Positions 35,996 through 44,460 of a stretch of DNA of 64,000 nucleotides are shown here, piece after piece. The notes beneath the pieces are model-generated. The model was not told the DNA's origin. It made no database searches and was given only the letters and a program-made list of their open reading frames with translations. Source of the stretch: CAYUVH01 sp964448135 (GTDB taxonomy: Bacteria > Verrucomicrobiota > Verrucomicrobiia > Limisphaerales > UBA8199); contig CAYUVH010000021.1 of NCBI GenBank assembly GCA_964448135.1, forward strand, positions 1-64,000, read 5' to 3'. Position 1 is the stretch's first letter, and each line of letters starts with the position of its first letter. A program made the translations under genes and the position numbers.

Positions 35996-36067
35996 GAAGC
36001 ATTTGAGTGGCCGGATAGTCGGGGAAGAAAGGTGATTCTCGTTGGCCCGGCGGCTTCAAATCAGGAA

Positions 36068-37285
36068 ATGAAAATCCTCATCGCCAATCTGGGATCCACT
36101 TCGTTGAAGTGGCGTCTCTATGAATTCGCCGAAGGCAGCGAGAAGATGCTGCACAAGGGCGGGTTTGAGCGCGTGACGGATTATCCCAAAGCGATTGGCG
36201 ATTGCCTCGAACAATTGCGTGCGGCAGGACACATTCACAGCGATGGCGACCTGGCGGCGGTTGGTTTCAAAACCATCATGGCCAAAGGCGTCAACGGTTG
36301 TGTCCAACTCGACGAGAAGGTGGTGGCGGCGATGGAGGAATTCAACGGCGTTGCGCCCGCGCACAACCCGCCCTACATCTCCGGCATTCGGCTCTTTGCG
36401 GAGCGGATGCCCAATGTCCCGTTGGTGGGACTGTTCGAAACAGCGTTCTATCAGTGGATGCCGGAGGCCGCGACGCGCTATGCGGTTCCCGATGAGTGGC
36501 ACCAAGCGGGATTGCGGCGCTGGGGTTTTCACGGGGCAAGCCACAAATTCATCGCGGAGCGATCAGCGGAACTGCTGGGGCGCGACGATCTCGCGGAGCG
36601 CGCACGGATGCTTTACGTGAAAGGCGGCAAGGGCGCGACGACTGGAAAGGACTTGCGCGTCATCTCGTGTCACCTGGGCGGCAGCTCTTCGATAACGGGC
36701 ATTTTAAACGGCGTGGCGATCGGAACCAGCATGGGACTCAGCCCGCAATCCGGTTTGCCGCAAAACAATCGCGTGGGCGATTTGGATTCTTTTGCCCTGC
36801 CCTTCCTGATGCGCGCGAAAGGCCTGACGCTCGACGCCGCCGAGAAACTCCTGTGCAAGGAGTCCGGTTTGAAAGCGCTGTCTGGTGGCTATAATGATTT
36901 TCGGGATATCGAAGACAAGGCCGCGGAAGGCAACGCGGCGGCGCGCCTGGCGCTGGATGTATTTTTGCATCACACGCGCCATTGGATTGGAGCGTTCTTT
37001 GCGCAGATGAACGGCGCGGATGCCCTGGTCTTTACCGCCGGAATTGGCGAGAACCGGGCCGGTTTTCGCGCCGCGGCCTGCGCGAATCTGGATCAACTGG
37101 GAATCAAGCTCGACCCCACCGCGAATCAAAGTCTGCGCGCGCAGGAAGGCATCATCAGTGCACCGGATTCGCGTGTGAAGGTGTTGGTGATTCCCGCGAA
37201 TGAAGAGTTGGTCGTCGCGCGCGAAGTGAAGCGCTTCCTGGCCGTGCACTCCACAAAGCCCGAACTCAAAGGCGCGCTGAATTGA
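36068..37285 (+). CDS. ackA: Acetate kinase-family acyl-phosphate kinase
   Basis: Start at 36068 (MKILIANLGSTSLKWRLYEF); an in-frame ATG at 36032 would add 12 unlikely residues. 405 residues, normal for AckA. Motifs: NLGSTSLKWRLYE (usually NAGSSSLK), RRWGFHGASHKFIAERSAEL, SCHLGGSSSITGILNG and FTAGIGENRAGFR. Makes ATP from an acyl phosphate; in this operon the acyl phosphate from PduL should be lactoyl-phosphate, giving lactate. The altered first motif (Leu and Thr for Ala and Ser) may reflect that substrate (inference). Lies between BMC-H 2 and BMC-H 3. Confidence 0.92.
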   Translation: MKILIANLGSTSLKWRLYEFAEGSEKMLHKGGFERVTDYPKAIGDCLEQLRAAGHIHSDGDLAAVGFKTIMAKGVNGCVQLDEKVVAAMEEFNGVAPAHNPPYISGIRLFAERMPNVPLVGLFETAFYQWMPEAATRYAVPDEWHQAGLRRWGFHGASHKFIAERSAELLGRDDLAERARMLYVKGGKGATTGKDLRVISCHLGGSSSITGILNGVAIGTSMGLSPQSGLPQNNRVGDLDSFALPFLMRAKGLTLDAAEKLLCKESGLKALSGGYNDFRDIEDKAAEGNAAARLALDVFLHHTRHWIGAFFAQMNGADALVFTAGIGENRAGFRAAACANLDQLGIKLDPTANQSLRAQEGIISAPDSRVKVLVIPANEELVVAREVKRFLAVHSTKPELKGALN

Positions 37286-37326
37286 TATTGAATTTCCGCA
37301 GACACTTTTAACCCATCGAAAATATT

Positions 37327-37620
37327 ATGGCACATCAAGCAATTGGAATGATCGAAACGCGCGGCCTGGTCGCTCTCGTCGAGGGCACGGACGCGATGCT
37401 CAAAGCGGCCAACGTCGAGTTGGCCGGTCCGGCCACGCAAGTCGGCAACGCGCTCGTCACGGCGGTCGTCGTTGGCGACGTGGCGGCGGTGAAGGCCGCC
37501 ACCGACGCCGGCGCGCAAGCCATCAAGGCCATCAAGGGTGACCTGGTGAGCGTGCACGTGATCGCGCGGCCGCATCCGGAAGTGGAAGCCGTGCTGCCGA
37601 AGAAGCCGGTGGCGAAGTAA
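37327..37620 (+). CDS. BMC-H shell protein 3
   Basis: 97 residues, one BMC domain (AHQAIGMIETRGLVALVEGT; VKAATDAGAQAIKAIKGDLV). Pore loop is TQVGNAL, lacking the central glycine pair of the other two, so the pore is likely lined by bulkier side chains. Tail KKPVAK is basic. Separated from the other two BMC-H genes by ackA. Confidence 0.95.
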   Translation: MAHQAIGMIETRGLVALVEGTDAMLKAANVELAGPATQVGNALVTAVVVGDVAAVKAATDAGAQAIKAIKGDLVSVHVIARPHPEVEAVLPKKPVAK

Positions 37621-37690
37621 GCAGCCGCAGCGATTGATCACGCGGAAGCCCTGCCTTTCGCGGACGCTCACGCCCCCAAACTGAACGCTT

Positions 37691-38005
37691 ATGTTCCTCG
37701 CCAAAGTCGAAGGCGCCGTGGTCGCCACCAAAAAGGATCCCGCCATGAGCGGGCGCAAGATGCTGTTGCTGCGGCCGCAATTGGTGGACGAAAAAGACCC
37801 GGAAAAATTCCGCCCCGGCAGCAACACAATTGTGGCGGTGGACACGGTAGGGGCGGGCATTGGCGAAATGGTCCTGTTCTGTCAGGGCAGCTCCGCGCGG
37901 CTCGCCGCCGGGCTCAAGGAAGCGCCGGTGGACGCGGTCATCATCGGCATCGTGGACGTCGTAGACGTCCTCGGCAAAACCATCTTCAACACGAAGCAAT
38001 CGTAA
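37691..38005 (+). CDS. BMC-P (EutN/CcmL) shell vertex protein 1
   Basis: 104 residues, EutN/CcmL domain (MFLAKVEGAVVATKKDPAMS; NTIVAVDTVGAGIGEMVLFC; GSSARLAA). Pentamers of such proteins cap shell vertices. The longest of the three BMC-P proteins here, with a C-terminal VDVLGKTIFNTKQS. Sixteen bases (15 nt) upstream of the aldehyde dehydrogenase start. Confidence 0.93.
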   Translation: MFLAKVEGAVVATKKDPAMSGRKMLLLRPQLVDEKDPEKFRPGSNTIVAVDTVGAGIGEMVLFCQGSSARLAAGLKEAPVDAVIIGIVDVVDVLGKTIFNTKQS

Positions 38006-38020
38006 TTCTTTCTTCTCATC

Positions 38021-39493
38021 GTGAGCGCGACCATAAACGAGAATCTCATTCGAGATGTGGTTTCCGAAGTCCTGGGCCGGCTGGGCCAGACTTCGACCAG
38101 AACGTCCCCTGCCCCCGCGGCATCCGCCCCGAGCCGGAATGGCTCATCAGGTGGCGGCAATAAATTCGGTGTCTTTGCCGATGCGCGTGAGGCCTGCGCT
38201 GCCGCGCAGAGCGGCTTTCTACAGTTGGCGAAACAAGGCATGGCTGGACGGGCCAAGGTCGTGGACATCGTAAAGACGATGGCCGACGCAAACGCGAACG
38301 AATGGGGCCGCATCGAATTGGAGGAATCAAAGATCGGTCGGCTCGATCACAAGATCGAAAAGCTGAAGATTATCAAACTCGTGCCCGGCACCGAATGGCT
38401 GCGCCCGGATGGCCGGAGCGGCGATCATGGCATTACGCTGGAAGAATACACGCCGTTCGGCGTGGTGGCGGCGATTACACCTTCTACGCATTCCATCCCA
38501 ACGTTGAGCGGCAACATCGTGAACATTGTCGCCGCAGGAAACGCCGTTGTATTTAATGCGCACCCTTCGGCTGCGAAATGCGCAGCGATGGCCGTGCGCG
38601 AATACAATCGCGCGATTGAGCGCGAATTGGGAATTACCAATCTCATCACCATCGTCGAGCAGCCGACGCTGGATTCGTTCAAGGCCATCTGCACGCACGA
38701 GGCGGTGCGATTGCTCTGTGTGACCGGAGGCCCCGGCGTGGTGGCCGCGGCAATGCAAACGGGCAAGCGCGCGATTTGTGCCGGTCCGGGCAATCCGCCG
38801 GTGCTCGTGGACGACACCGCCTGCATGAAGCGCGCCGCGCGCGCGATCATCCAGGGCGCGGCGTACGACAATAATTTGCTCTGCATCGGCGAGAAGGAAG
38901 TCTTCGTGCTCGACAAGGTCGCAGACGAATTGATAGCCCAGATGGAAAAGGCGGGCGCTGTGCGGCTCAAAGGCGCGCAGCTCGATGCACTTACCAAAGC
39001 GGCGTTTACCTTCAAAGAAGGCCATGGTGCCGGATGTCCGGAGCCGGTAGTGAACAAAGCGCTCATCGGCAAAGACGCAACCGTGCTCGCGAAAGCGGCC
39101 GGCGTGAATGTGCCGGACAAGACCGAGCTCCTGTTCGGTGAGACGGATGCGAATCATGTCTTCGTCAAGGAAGAGCAGATGATGCCCTTCGTGCCGATCG
39201 TCCGCGTGCGCAGCGTGGAGGAAGGCATCGAGGCCGCCAAAGTGGCGGAGCACAATTACAAACACACTTCCATCATTCACTCGCACGATGTCGAGCACAT
39301 GACCGCAATGGCGCGGGCACTCGACACGACCCTCTTCATCAAGAATGGACCGTGCATGGCGGGGTTGGGACTCGGCGGCGAAGGCTATCTCAGCTATTCG
39401 ATCGCCACGCCGACCGGTGAGGGTGTGACTAATCCCAAAACGTTCTGCCGCGTGCGCCGCTGCGTCATGGTGGACAACCTCAGAATTTATTGA
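38021..39493 (+). CDS. pduP: CoA-acylating aldehyde dehydrogenase (PduP-like)
   Basis: GTG start; 490 residues. Oxidises an aldehyde with NAD and CoA to an acyl-CoA. N-terminal helix INENLIRDVVSEVLGRLGQ (5-23) plus a Ser/Pro/Gly linker to about 46 is a textbook encapsulation peptide. NAD-binding GVVAAITPSTHS and FNAHPSA; GPGNPPVLVDD precedes the catalytic Cys in NNLLCIGEKEVF (C288). With an aldolase that releases lactaldehyde, the expected product is lactoyl-CoA. Sits among shell genes. Confidence 0.94.
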   Translation: MSATINENLIRDVVSEVLGRLGQTSTRTSPAPAASAPSRNGSSGGGNKFGVFADAREACAAAQSGFLQLAKQGMAGRAKVVDIVKTMADANANEWGRIELEESKIGRLDHKIEKLKIIKLVPGTEWLRPDGRSGDHGITLEEYTPFGVVAAITPSTHSIPTLSGNIVNIVAAGNAVVFNAHPSAAKCAAMAVREYNRAIERELGITNLITIVEQPTLDSFKAICTHEAVRLLCVTGGPGVVAAAMQTGKRAICAGPGNPPVLVDDTACMKRAARAIIQGAAYDNNLLCIGEKEVFVLDKVADELIAQMEKAGAVRLKGAQLDALTKAAFTFKEGHGAGCPEPVVNKALIGKDATVLAKAAGVNVPDKTELLFGETDANHVFVKEEQMMPFVPIVRVRSVEEGIEAAKVAEHNYKHTSIIHSHDVEHMTAMARALDTTLFIKNGPCMAGLGLGGEGYLSYSIATPTGEGVTNPKTFCRVRRCVMVDNLRIY

Positions 39494-39496
39494 GTC

Positions 39497-39775
39497 ATGC
39501 TGCTCGCACGCGTTGAAGGCAACATGGTGGCGACCCGGAAGCACCCGAGTTTCGATGGCTTTCGGTTTGTCATCTGCCAGCCCATCAATGCCGCCGGCGA
39601 GCCCGAAGGAGCACCGCAGATCGCGATCGATCCGCACGGCGCCGGAATGCACCAACGCGTGGTGATTTCCTCCGACGGCCTCGCTGCGCGCAAATTGGTC
39701 GGTGACAACAAGAGCCCCGCGCGGTGGTTGATCACCGGCATCGTGGACGAAAAGGAACCGGGGGTGCCGGTATGA
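39497..39775 (+). CDS. BMC-P (EutN/CcmL) shell vertex protein 2
   Basis: 92 residues (MLLARVEGNMVATRKHPSFD; IDPHGAGMHQRVVISSDG). Starts 3 bp after the aldehyde dehydrogenase stop and its stop overlaps the next start (ATGA). PHGAG replaces the more usual D-x-V-G-A-G, a possible difference in the vertex pore. Confidence 0.93.
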   Translation: MLLARVEGNMVATRKHPSFDGFRFVICQPINAAGEPEGAPQIAIDPHGAGMHQRVVISSDGLAARKLVGDNKSPARWLITGIVDEKEPGVPV

Positions 39776-40077
39776 GGCTGGGTGGCGTCATCGGCAGGGT
39801 GACTTTGAGCCGTGTCGTACCCGAACTCACCGGCGCGCGCTGGCTGATCGTGTCCCCGTTCACACGCGAGAATTTCGCGCAGGGCGCCGACCAGGTCGTT
39901 GCGCCAAATCGCGAACCCAGCCTGGTGGTATATGACAATTTGGGCGGCGGCGTGGGCCAAATTATCGGTTTTGTGGAAGGCCGCGAGGCGGCCTGCCCTT
40001 TTGACAAACCCACGCCTGTGGATGCGATCAACGCGGCTTTGGTAGACGAGATTTTTTACAAACCATTTTACGCATGA
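39772..40077 (+). CDS. BMC-P (EutN/CcmL) shell vertex protein 3
   Basis: 101 residues from the ATG at 39772 that overlaps the previous stop. MRLGGVIGRVTLSRVVPELT and LVVYDNLGGGVGQIIGFVEG are the EutN core; C-terminal VDEIFYKPFYA is unusual. Its stop overlaps the aldolase ATG by 4 bp. Three different vertex proteins in one operon is a hallmark of the PVM type. Confidence 0.92.
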   Translation: MRLGGVIGRVTLSRVVPELTGARWLIVSPFTRENFAQGADQVVAPNREPSLVVYDNLGGGVGQIIGFVEGREAACPFDKPTPVDAINAALVDEIFYKPFYA

Positions 40078-41114
40078 GAGCTGTAGTCAGCGTTCGAGAT
40101 CTGGAAGATATGGTGCGTGGCGGCAAGGACGTCCATTCCCTGCCCGCCGATGCCCTGCTCACTCCGTCGGCCCGTGATTTTCTTCGCGACCTGGAGAATG
40201 GCAACGGCCGGCCAATCAACGCGCCGGCGGCTTCGACCGCGGCGCCAAAGGCGGTCAACTCCAAGAGTCCGCCGGCCGACATTGCCGCGTTCTTCAAGCT
40301 GCCGCACATCGAGCAGTTGAAGGAGCAAATTTGCGAGATGGGCCGCCGTCTCTGGCAGCGCGCTTACGTGGACGGCAACGGCGGCAACATCGCCATTCGC
40401 GTGGGCGACGACATCGCGCTTTGCACGCCGACCCTGGTTTCCAAGGGCTTCATGAAATCCGAGGACATGTGCCTCGTGGACCTGGAAGGCAATCAACTTG
40501 CCGGCGTGAAAAAGCGCACGAGCGAAATCCTAATGCACCTGCAAATCATGAAACGGCAGCCGCGCGCGGTCGCCACGGTGCATTGTCATCCGCCTTACAG
40601 CACGGCGTTTGCGGTGGCGGGAATCGAACCGCCCACGTGCATGATTCCCGAATACGAAGTGTTTTCGTCGGTGGCCATCGCGCCCTATCGCACCCCCGGC
40701 ACGCCCGAGATGGGCAAGCTCATCGCCGATCTGGTGGACAAGCACAACACCATTTTGATGGCGAATCACGGCGTAGTTTCCTGGAGCCACAACAACGTCG
40801 AAGACGCATATTTCAAGATGGAGATTCTGGAGGCGTACTGCCGCACGGTGCTCGTCGCCGCGCAACTCGGCAAACCGGCGAATACCATGACGCCGACGCA
40901 GCTTCAGGATTTGCTGAAGATCAAACAGAGCCTCGGCATTCCCGATCCGCGAATCGGGCTCAAGGAATGCGAGCTGTGTGACAACGCCGAGTGGCGCCCA
41001 GGCGTGACCTGCTCGACCACCGCATCCGATCACTCCGGCGCATCACCTGACGCCGAAGCCGAAGCGCTGATCCAGGCCATCACCGACCAAATCATCAGCG
41101 GCGGGCGGAAATGA
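40074..41114 (+). CDS. Class II (zinc) deoxysugar-phosphate aldolase with terminal extensions
   Basis: 346 residues against about 215 for fuculose-phosphate aldolases. Core about 76-300: NGGNIAIRVGDDIALCTPT, E151 in TSEILMH (catalytic Glu), HCHPPYSTAF (H170, H172) and NHGVVSW (H232), the zinc ligands of the FucA/RhaD family. Cleaves L-fuculose- or L-rhamnulose-1-phosphate to DHAP and L-lactaldehyde. N-terminal 1-75 (SVRDLEDMVRGG; SARDFLRDLENG, then an Ala/Pro linker) and C-terminal DAEAEALIQAITDQIISGG both resemble encapsulation helices. Overlaps both neighbours by 4 bp. Confidence 0.9.
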   Translation: MRAVVSVRDLEDMVRGGKDVHSLPADALLTPSARDFLRDLENGNGRPINAPAASTAAPKAVNSKSPPADIAAFFKLPHIEQLKEQICEMGRRLWQRAYVDGNGGNIAIRVGDDIALCTPTLVSKGFMKSEDMCLVDLEGNQLAGVKKRTSEILMHLQIMKRQPRAVATVHCHPPYSTAFAVAGIEPPTCMIPEYEVFSSVAIAPYRTPGTPEMGKLIADLVDKHNTILMANHGVVSWSHNNVEDAYFKMEILEAYCRTVLVAAQLGKPANTMTPTQLQDLLKIKQSLGIPDPRIGLKECELCDNAEWRPGVTCSTTASDHSGASPDAEAEALIQAITDQIISGGRK

Positions 41115-42370
41115 AATCGCTCGACGCCAAACTGGCCGAGGTAAAGGCCAACCCCAATTCAAGGTCGTTCGCCATTGCGGACGCCAAAGACGCGGACATG
41201 GCATTTGGGGTTCGCGCACCGGGGCTGCGCTCCTATCTGTCGGGACGCGGGGAACGCCCGGCACGGTTTTCCCCCGAGGTGTGGACCCGCGCCGAATACG
41301 GCTACCGCAACCTGCCCGAGTTTCTGGACATCATCCGTGAAGTCGTTCACCAGGGAATTGTGGACATCATGCTGATGTCCGCCTACGTGAGCGAGCAACT
41401 CACGATCAAAGAAGGCTTGTTCCAGAAGTCGCACGTCACCCCGGCCGCCCGGGCCAACGATACGACCGACGTGTGGGCGGTGCGGCACGGGTGCTACACG
41501 AACGAACCGGCGCAGCCTTTTCGCACGGCTACCATTGACCAGATTCAATGTGGCAAGATCGAGTGCGATCGCGAGGGCGACGATTTCCCGGGCGCCAATC
41601 TCGGTCTTTACTCGATGACGTTCGTCAACGAGCTGGAACAAGACCGTGAGACGTTGCTGGCATTCAAAACGTTTAGGGAGGAAGCCGAACGCAAACGCTT
41701 CCGCTATTTCCTCGAGGTGTTCAACCCCAACGTGGATAGCGGCATACCGCCGGAAAAGCTGGGCGAGTTCATCAACGACAACATCATCCGCAGCCTGGCC
41801 GGCGTGCCGGAGTCCGGAAGGCCGTCGTTCCTGAAGATCGTGTATCACGGCCCGCGCGCGATGGAAGAATTGGCCCAATATGACCCGAACCTTGTGGTGG
41901 GGATTTTGGGCGGCAGCGCCGGAACGACCTATGATGCCTTCCGGCTCATTCACGACGCGCAAAAGCACGGTGCGCGAGTCGCATTGTTCGGCCGCAAGAT
42001 TAACAACGCGGAACATCAGCTCGCGTTTATCGAAATGTTGCGGCTGATCACGGATGGCAAGATTTCTCCCGAAGAAGCAGTCCGCGCCTATCACGGCGTA
42101 TTGCAGGGCAAAAATATCATACCCAAGTTGCCTTTGGAGAAGGACCTCGAGTTGACGGACCAGGCGATGAGCTACGATGGCAGTGGTCGTTCACGAAGTG
42201 TCGTCACCGTACCTGCAAAACCGTCTGCCGGAAGACCAGCGCCGCAATCGGCGGAGAAGACAGATTCCAAGTGGCCAGTGGCAGCCGATGGCCGGCCGGA
42301 TTTCGACCGCATGAAGGCCTCCGAGCGGATTGCTTACGATCAGTGGAGATTGAGCAGGAAGTTTGGCTGA
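41111..42370 (+). CDS. Class I aldolase-like protein of the PVM microcompartment, function unknown
   Basis: 419 residues, last gene of the operon, overlapping the aldolase stop by 4 bp. Residues about 65-345 look like a TIM barrel of the DeoC/LacD/FbaB kind: SFLKIVYHG has a Lys (K242) where class I aldolases form a Schiff base, and LVVGILGGSAGTTYDA followed by ALFGRKI resembles their phosphate-binding end. Cysteines at 128, 147 and 152. Residues 360-395 are a Ser/Ala/Pro linker and the last 24 form an amphipathic helix (ERIAYDQWRLSRKFG), an encapsulation-peptide layout. I know of no assigned activity. Confidence 0.6.
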   Translation: MKSLDAKLAEVKANPNSRSFAIADAKDADMAFGVRAPGLRSYLSGRGERPARFSPEVWTRAEYGYRNLPEFLDIIREVVHQGIVDIMLMSAYVSEQLTIKEGLFQKSHVTPAARANDTTDVWAVRHGCYTNEPAQPFRTATIDQIQCGKIECDREGDDFPGANLGLYSMTFVNELEQDRETLLAFKTFREEAERKRFRYFLEVFNPNVDSGIPPEKLGEFINDNIIRSLAGVPESGRPSFLKIVYHGPRAMEELAQYDPNLVVGILGGSAGTTYDAFRLIHDAQKHGARVALFGRKINNAEHQLAFIEMLRLITDGKISPEEAVRAYHGVLQGKNIIPKLPLEKDLELTDQAMSYDGSGRSRSVVTVPAKPSAGRPAPQSAEKTDSKWPVAADGRPDFDRMKASERIAYDQWRLSRKFG

Positions 42371-42385
42371 GCGGCTTCAGCCACC

Positions 42386-43072
42386 TCACACGCACAAAAT
42401 CGTCAGCTTCTTGGGGCCATGCGCGCCGAGCACAAGGATGCGCTCGATATCGCCGGTCCGGCTCGGACCGGTAATAAAAGAAATCAGGCTTGGATAGTTT
42501 GCGCTGTATTTCTGTTTCAAGAGAGCAAACGCATCCGGCAAATCCCCAACCAGTTGTTCGCGCCGGGCAAGTACAACGTGATGTGGCGGCAGCACTGATA
42601 GCGCCCGGCCTCCGGCGCTTCGACTGGTAACCAGAACACTGCCGGTTTGTGCAACCAGCGCGTCGCATTCGGAAATGCCCGCGTCACAGGCCTCCAGTTC
42701 GTGCACTGAATACGCGGTCGTCGTATCGCAAATCGGCAACCCAAGTTCCCTGGTGAATGGAGTCACGAGCGCGCCCGAGTGCGCCCCGATCCTTTTCCAA
42801 CCTTCACGGTCACGAATCTCCGCCAAAGCACGCCTCAATTCGGCCTCGTCGCTCAGCAGGCGAAAATCGGCTTTCAAGGCCTCCGCATTTTTCTGAAAAA
42901 GCGCCAGGCGATCGGAAAAAGCGGGTCCGACCAGCGGCAGCCACTGGCGCGCTTCGGCCGCGGAGTTCGTTGAAGGCGCGTGCTGCGCCGCGCCATGGCC
43001 GTGACCCGGGAAAGGCGCGGCTACTTTCAACGCTTCGCGGATCCGTCCGAGTATGGCTTCGCGCTCGTTCAT
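42386..43072 (-). CDS. lutC: Lactate utilization protein C (LUD domain)
   Basis: 228 residues, LUD/DUF162 domain (GLPICDTTTAYSVHELEACD; ALVAQTGSVLVTSRSAGGRA; LPPHHVVLARREQLV). Third gene of lutABC, overlapping lutB by 4 bp. LutABC is the iron-sulfur L-lactate oxidation complex first described in Bacillus subtilis. It converges on the microcompartment operon with a 15-bp gap, so the two may have been kept together because one makes lactate and the other uses it. Confidence 0.9.
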   Translation of the reverse strand: MNEREAILGRIREALKVAAPFPGHGHGAAQHAPSTNSAAEARQWLPLVGPAFSDRLALFQKNAEALKADFRLLSDEAELRRALAEIRDREGWKRIGAHSGALVTPFTRELGLPICDTTTAYSVHELEACDAGISECDALVAQTGSVLVTSRSAGGRALSVLPPHHVVLARREQLVGDLPDAFALLKQKYSANYPSLISFITGPSRTGDIERILVLGAHGPKKLTILCV

Positions 43073-44460
43073 TTTCGATTGCGCCAGTATTCCTTGAAGG
43101 TCTGCCTGGCGACGGGCGCCAATTCGCGCGTCTTCGTCCAGCTGTAAGCCGGATCCAGCGGTGTGCCTTTGACCAGCGGATGCAACTTTTGCAGCACGCG
43201 CCCTGCCCTTTTGGCAAAGCCATATAAACCCGGACGCAAGATAACGAATCCAAAAATCCGAAACGCCATCCCCTCAAAGAACGATGGCTTCTGCTTCGCC
43301 GCGTTACGCCGGTTGCTCAGGAGATGATGGTGAAGATCTATCTTCACGGGACAGATCTCGGTGCAAGCGCCGCACAACGAACTCGCCGAAGAAAGATGCT
43401 TCCAATCCTGCAATCCCCGCAAATGCGGCGTGATGACCGAGCCAATCGGCCCCGAATACGTGGTCCCGTAAGTATGCCCGCCGACATTGCGGAAAATGGG
43501 GCAGACGTTCAGGCAGCCGCCGCAGCGGATGCAGTGCAGCGAATCACGCTGCTCCGCGTCCGCCAGCAAAGTGGTGCGGCGATTATCCAGCAACACCACA
43601 TGAAATTCCTCCGGGCCATCCGATTCCCCCGGCTGGCGCGGGCCACCGTAGAAGGAGTTGTAGCAGGTCAACCCTTGGCCGGTCCCGACGGTGGCGAGCA
43701 TGGGCAGAAAAAGCGCGAGGTCCTCCAGCCGCGGCACCACCTTTTCGATACCCAGCAGGGTGATCATCGTTTTGGGCAAAGCCGCGCTGAGCCGGGCGTT
43801 GCCTTCATTCTCCGTGATGGAAATCATGCCGGTTTCGGCCACAGCGAAGTTTGCGCCGGTAAAGCCAATGTCGGCCTCGATGTATTTGAGCCGCAGTACG
43901 CGGCGGGCGATCATCGTCAGCTCTTCCGGATCGTTCGTCGGCTCGCTTTTCAATTCGCGATGAAACAGATCGCTGATATCCCCGCGCGTCAGGTGCATCG
44001 CGGGAAAGATAATGTGATACGGCGGTTCCTTGCGAAGTTGCACGATGTACTCGCCCAGGTCCGATTCAATCACCTCGCAGCCGGCTTCCTCAACCGCTTC
44101 GTTGAGGTGAATCTCCTCCGAAGTCATGGCCTTCGATTTGATAATCGAGCGCGCTTTCTTTTCCCGAATGATGCCGATAATAATCTCCTTCGCCTGGGCC
44201 CCGGTGCTGGCCCAGTGCACCTTCGTGCCGCGCGCTTCCAGTTTCGCGACAAACATCTCCAGATGTTTATCAAGTTTCGAGATCGCCTCGTATTTCCTCT
44301 CCGCCGCCGCCTGTCGCGCGGCTTCCCAATCCTGGAACGACGCCCGCGTCCGGTCACGCACGACCTCGTATTTGCCGAGCGCAGTCTGGATGATCGTGCG
44401 ATGCCGGAGATCGGCTGTCAGCTCGCGGGCGTGCGTCTTGAATTGGCTGGCGATGCTCAC
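43069..44460 (-). CDS. lutB: Lactate utilization protein B (iron-sulfur, LUD domain)
   Basis: 463 residues. LUD domain about 60-290 (WASTGAQAKEIIIGIIREKK; KYIEADIGFTGANFAVAETG). Two 4Fe-4S motifs follow: LHCIRCGGCLNVCPIF (about 305-320) and CGACTEICPVKIDLHHHLL (about 361-379). C-terminal tail ends KEYWRNRK. Transfers electrons in lactate-to-pyruvate oxidation. Overlaps lutA and lutC by 4 bp each. Confidence 0.93.
   Translation of the reverse strand: MSIASQFKTHARELTADLRHRTIIQTALGKYEVVRDRTRASFQDWEAARQAAAERKYEAISKLDKHLEMFVAKLEARGTKVHWASTGAQAKEIIIGIIREKKARSIIKSKAMTSEEIHLNEAVEEAGCEVIESDLGEYIVQLRKEPPYHIIFPAMHLTRGDISDLFHRELKSEPTNDPEELTMIARRVLRLKYIEADIGFTGANFAVAETGMISITENEGNARLSAALPKTMITLLGIEKVVPRLEDLALFLPMLATVGTGQGLTCYNSFYGGPRQPGESDGPEEFHVVLLDNRRTTLLADAEQRDSLHCIRCGGCLNVCPIFRNVGGHTYGTTYSGPIGSVITPHLRGLQDWKHLSSASSLCGACTEICPVKIDLHHHLLSNRRNAAKQKPSFFEGMAFRIFGFVILRPGLYGFAKRAGRVLQKLHPLVKGTPLDPAYSWTKTRELAPVARQTFKEYWRNRK

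Noticed and set aside
38327..39655. 442-codon minus-strand frame
   Set aside because: Exact antisense of the aldehyde dehydrogenase; a by-product of GC-rich third positions.
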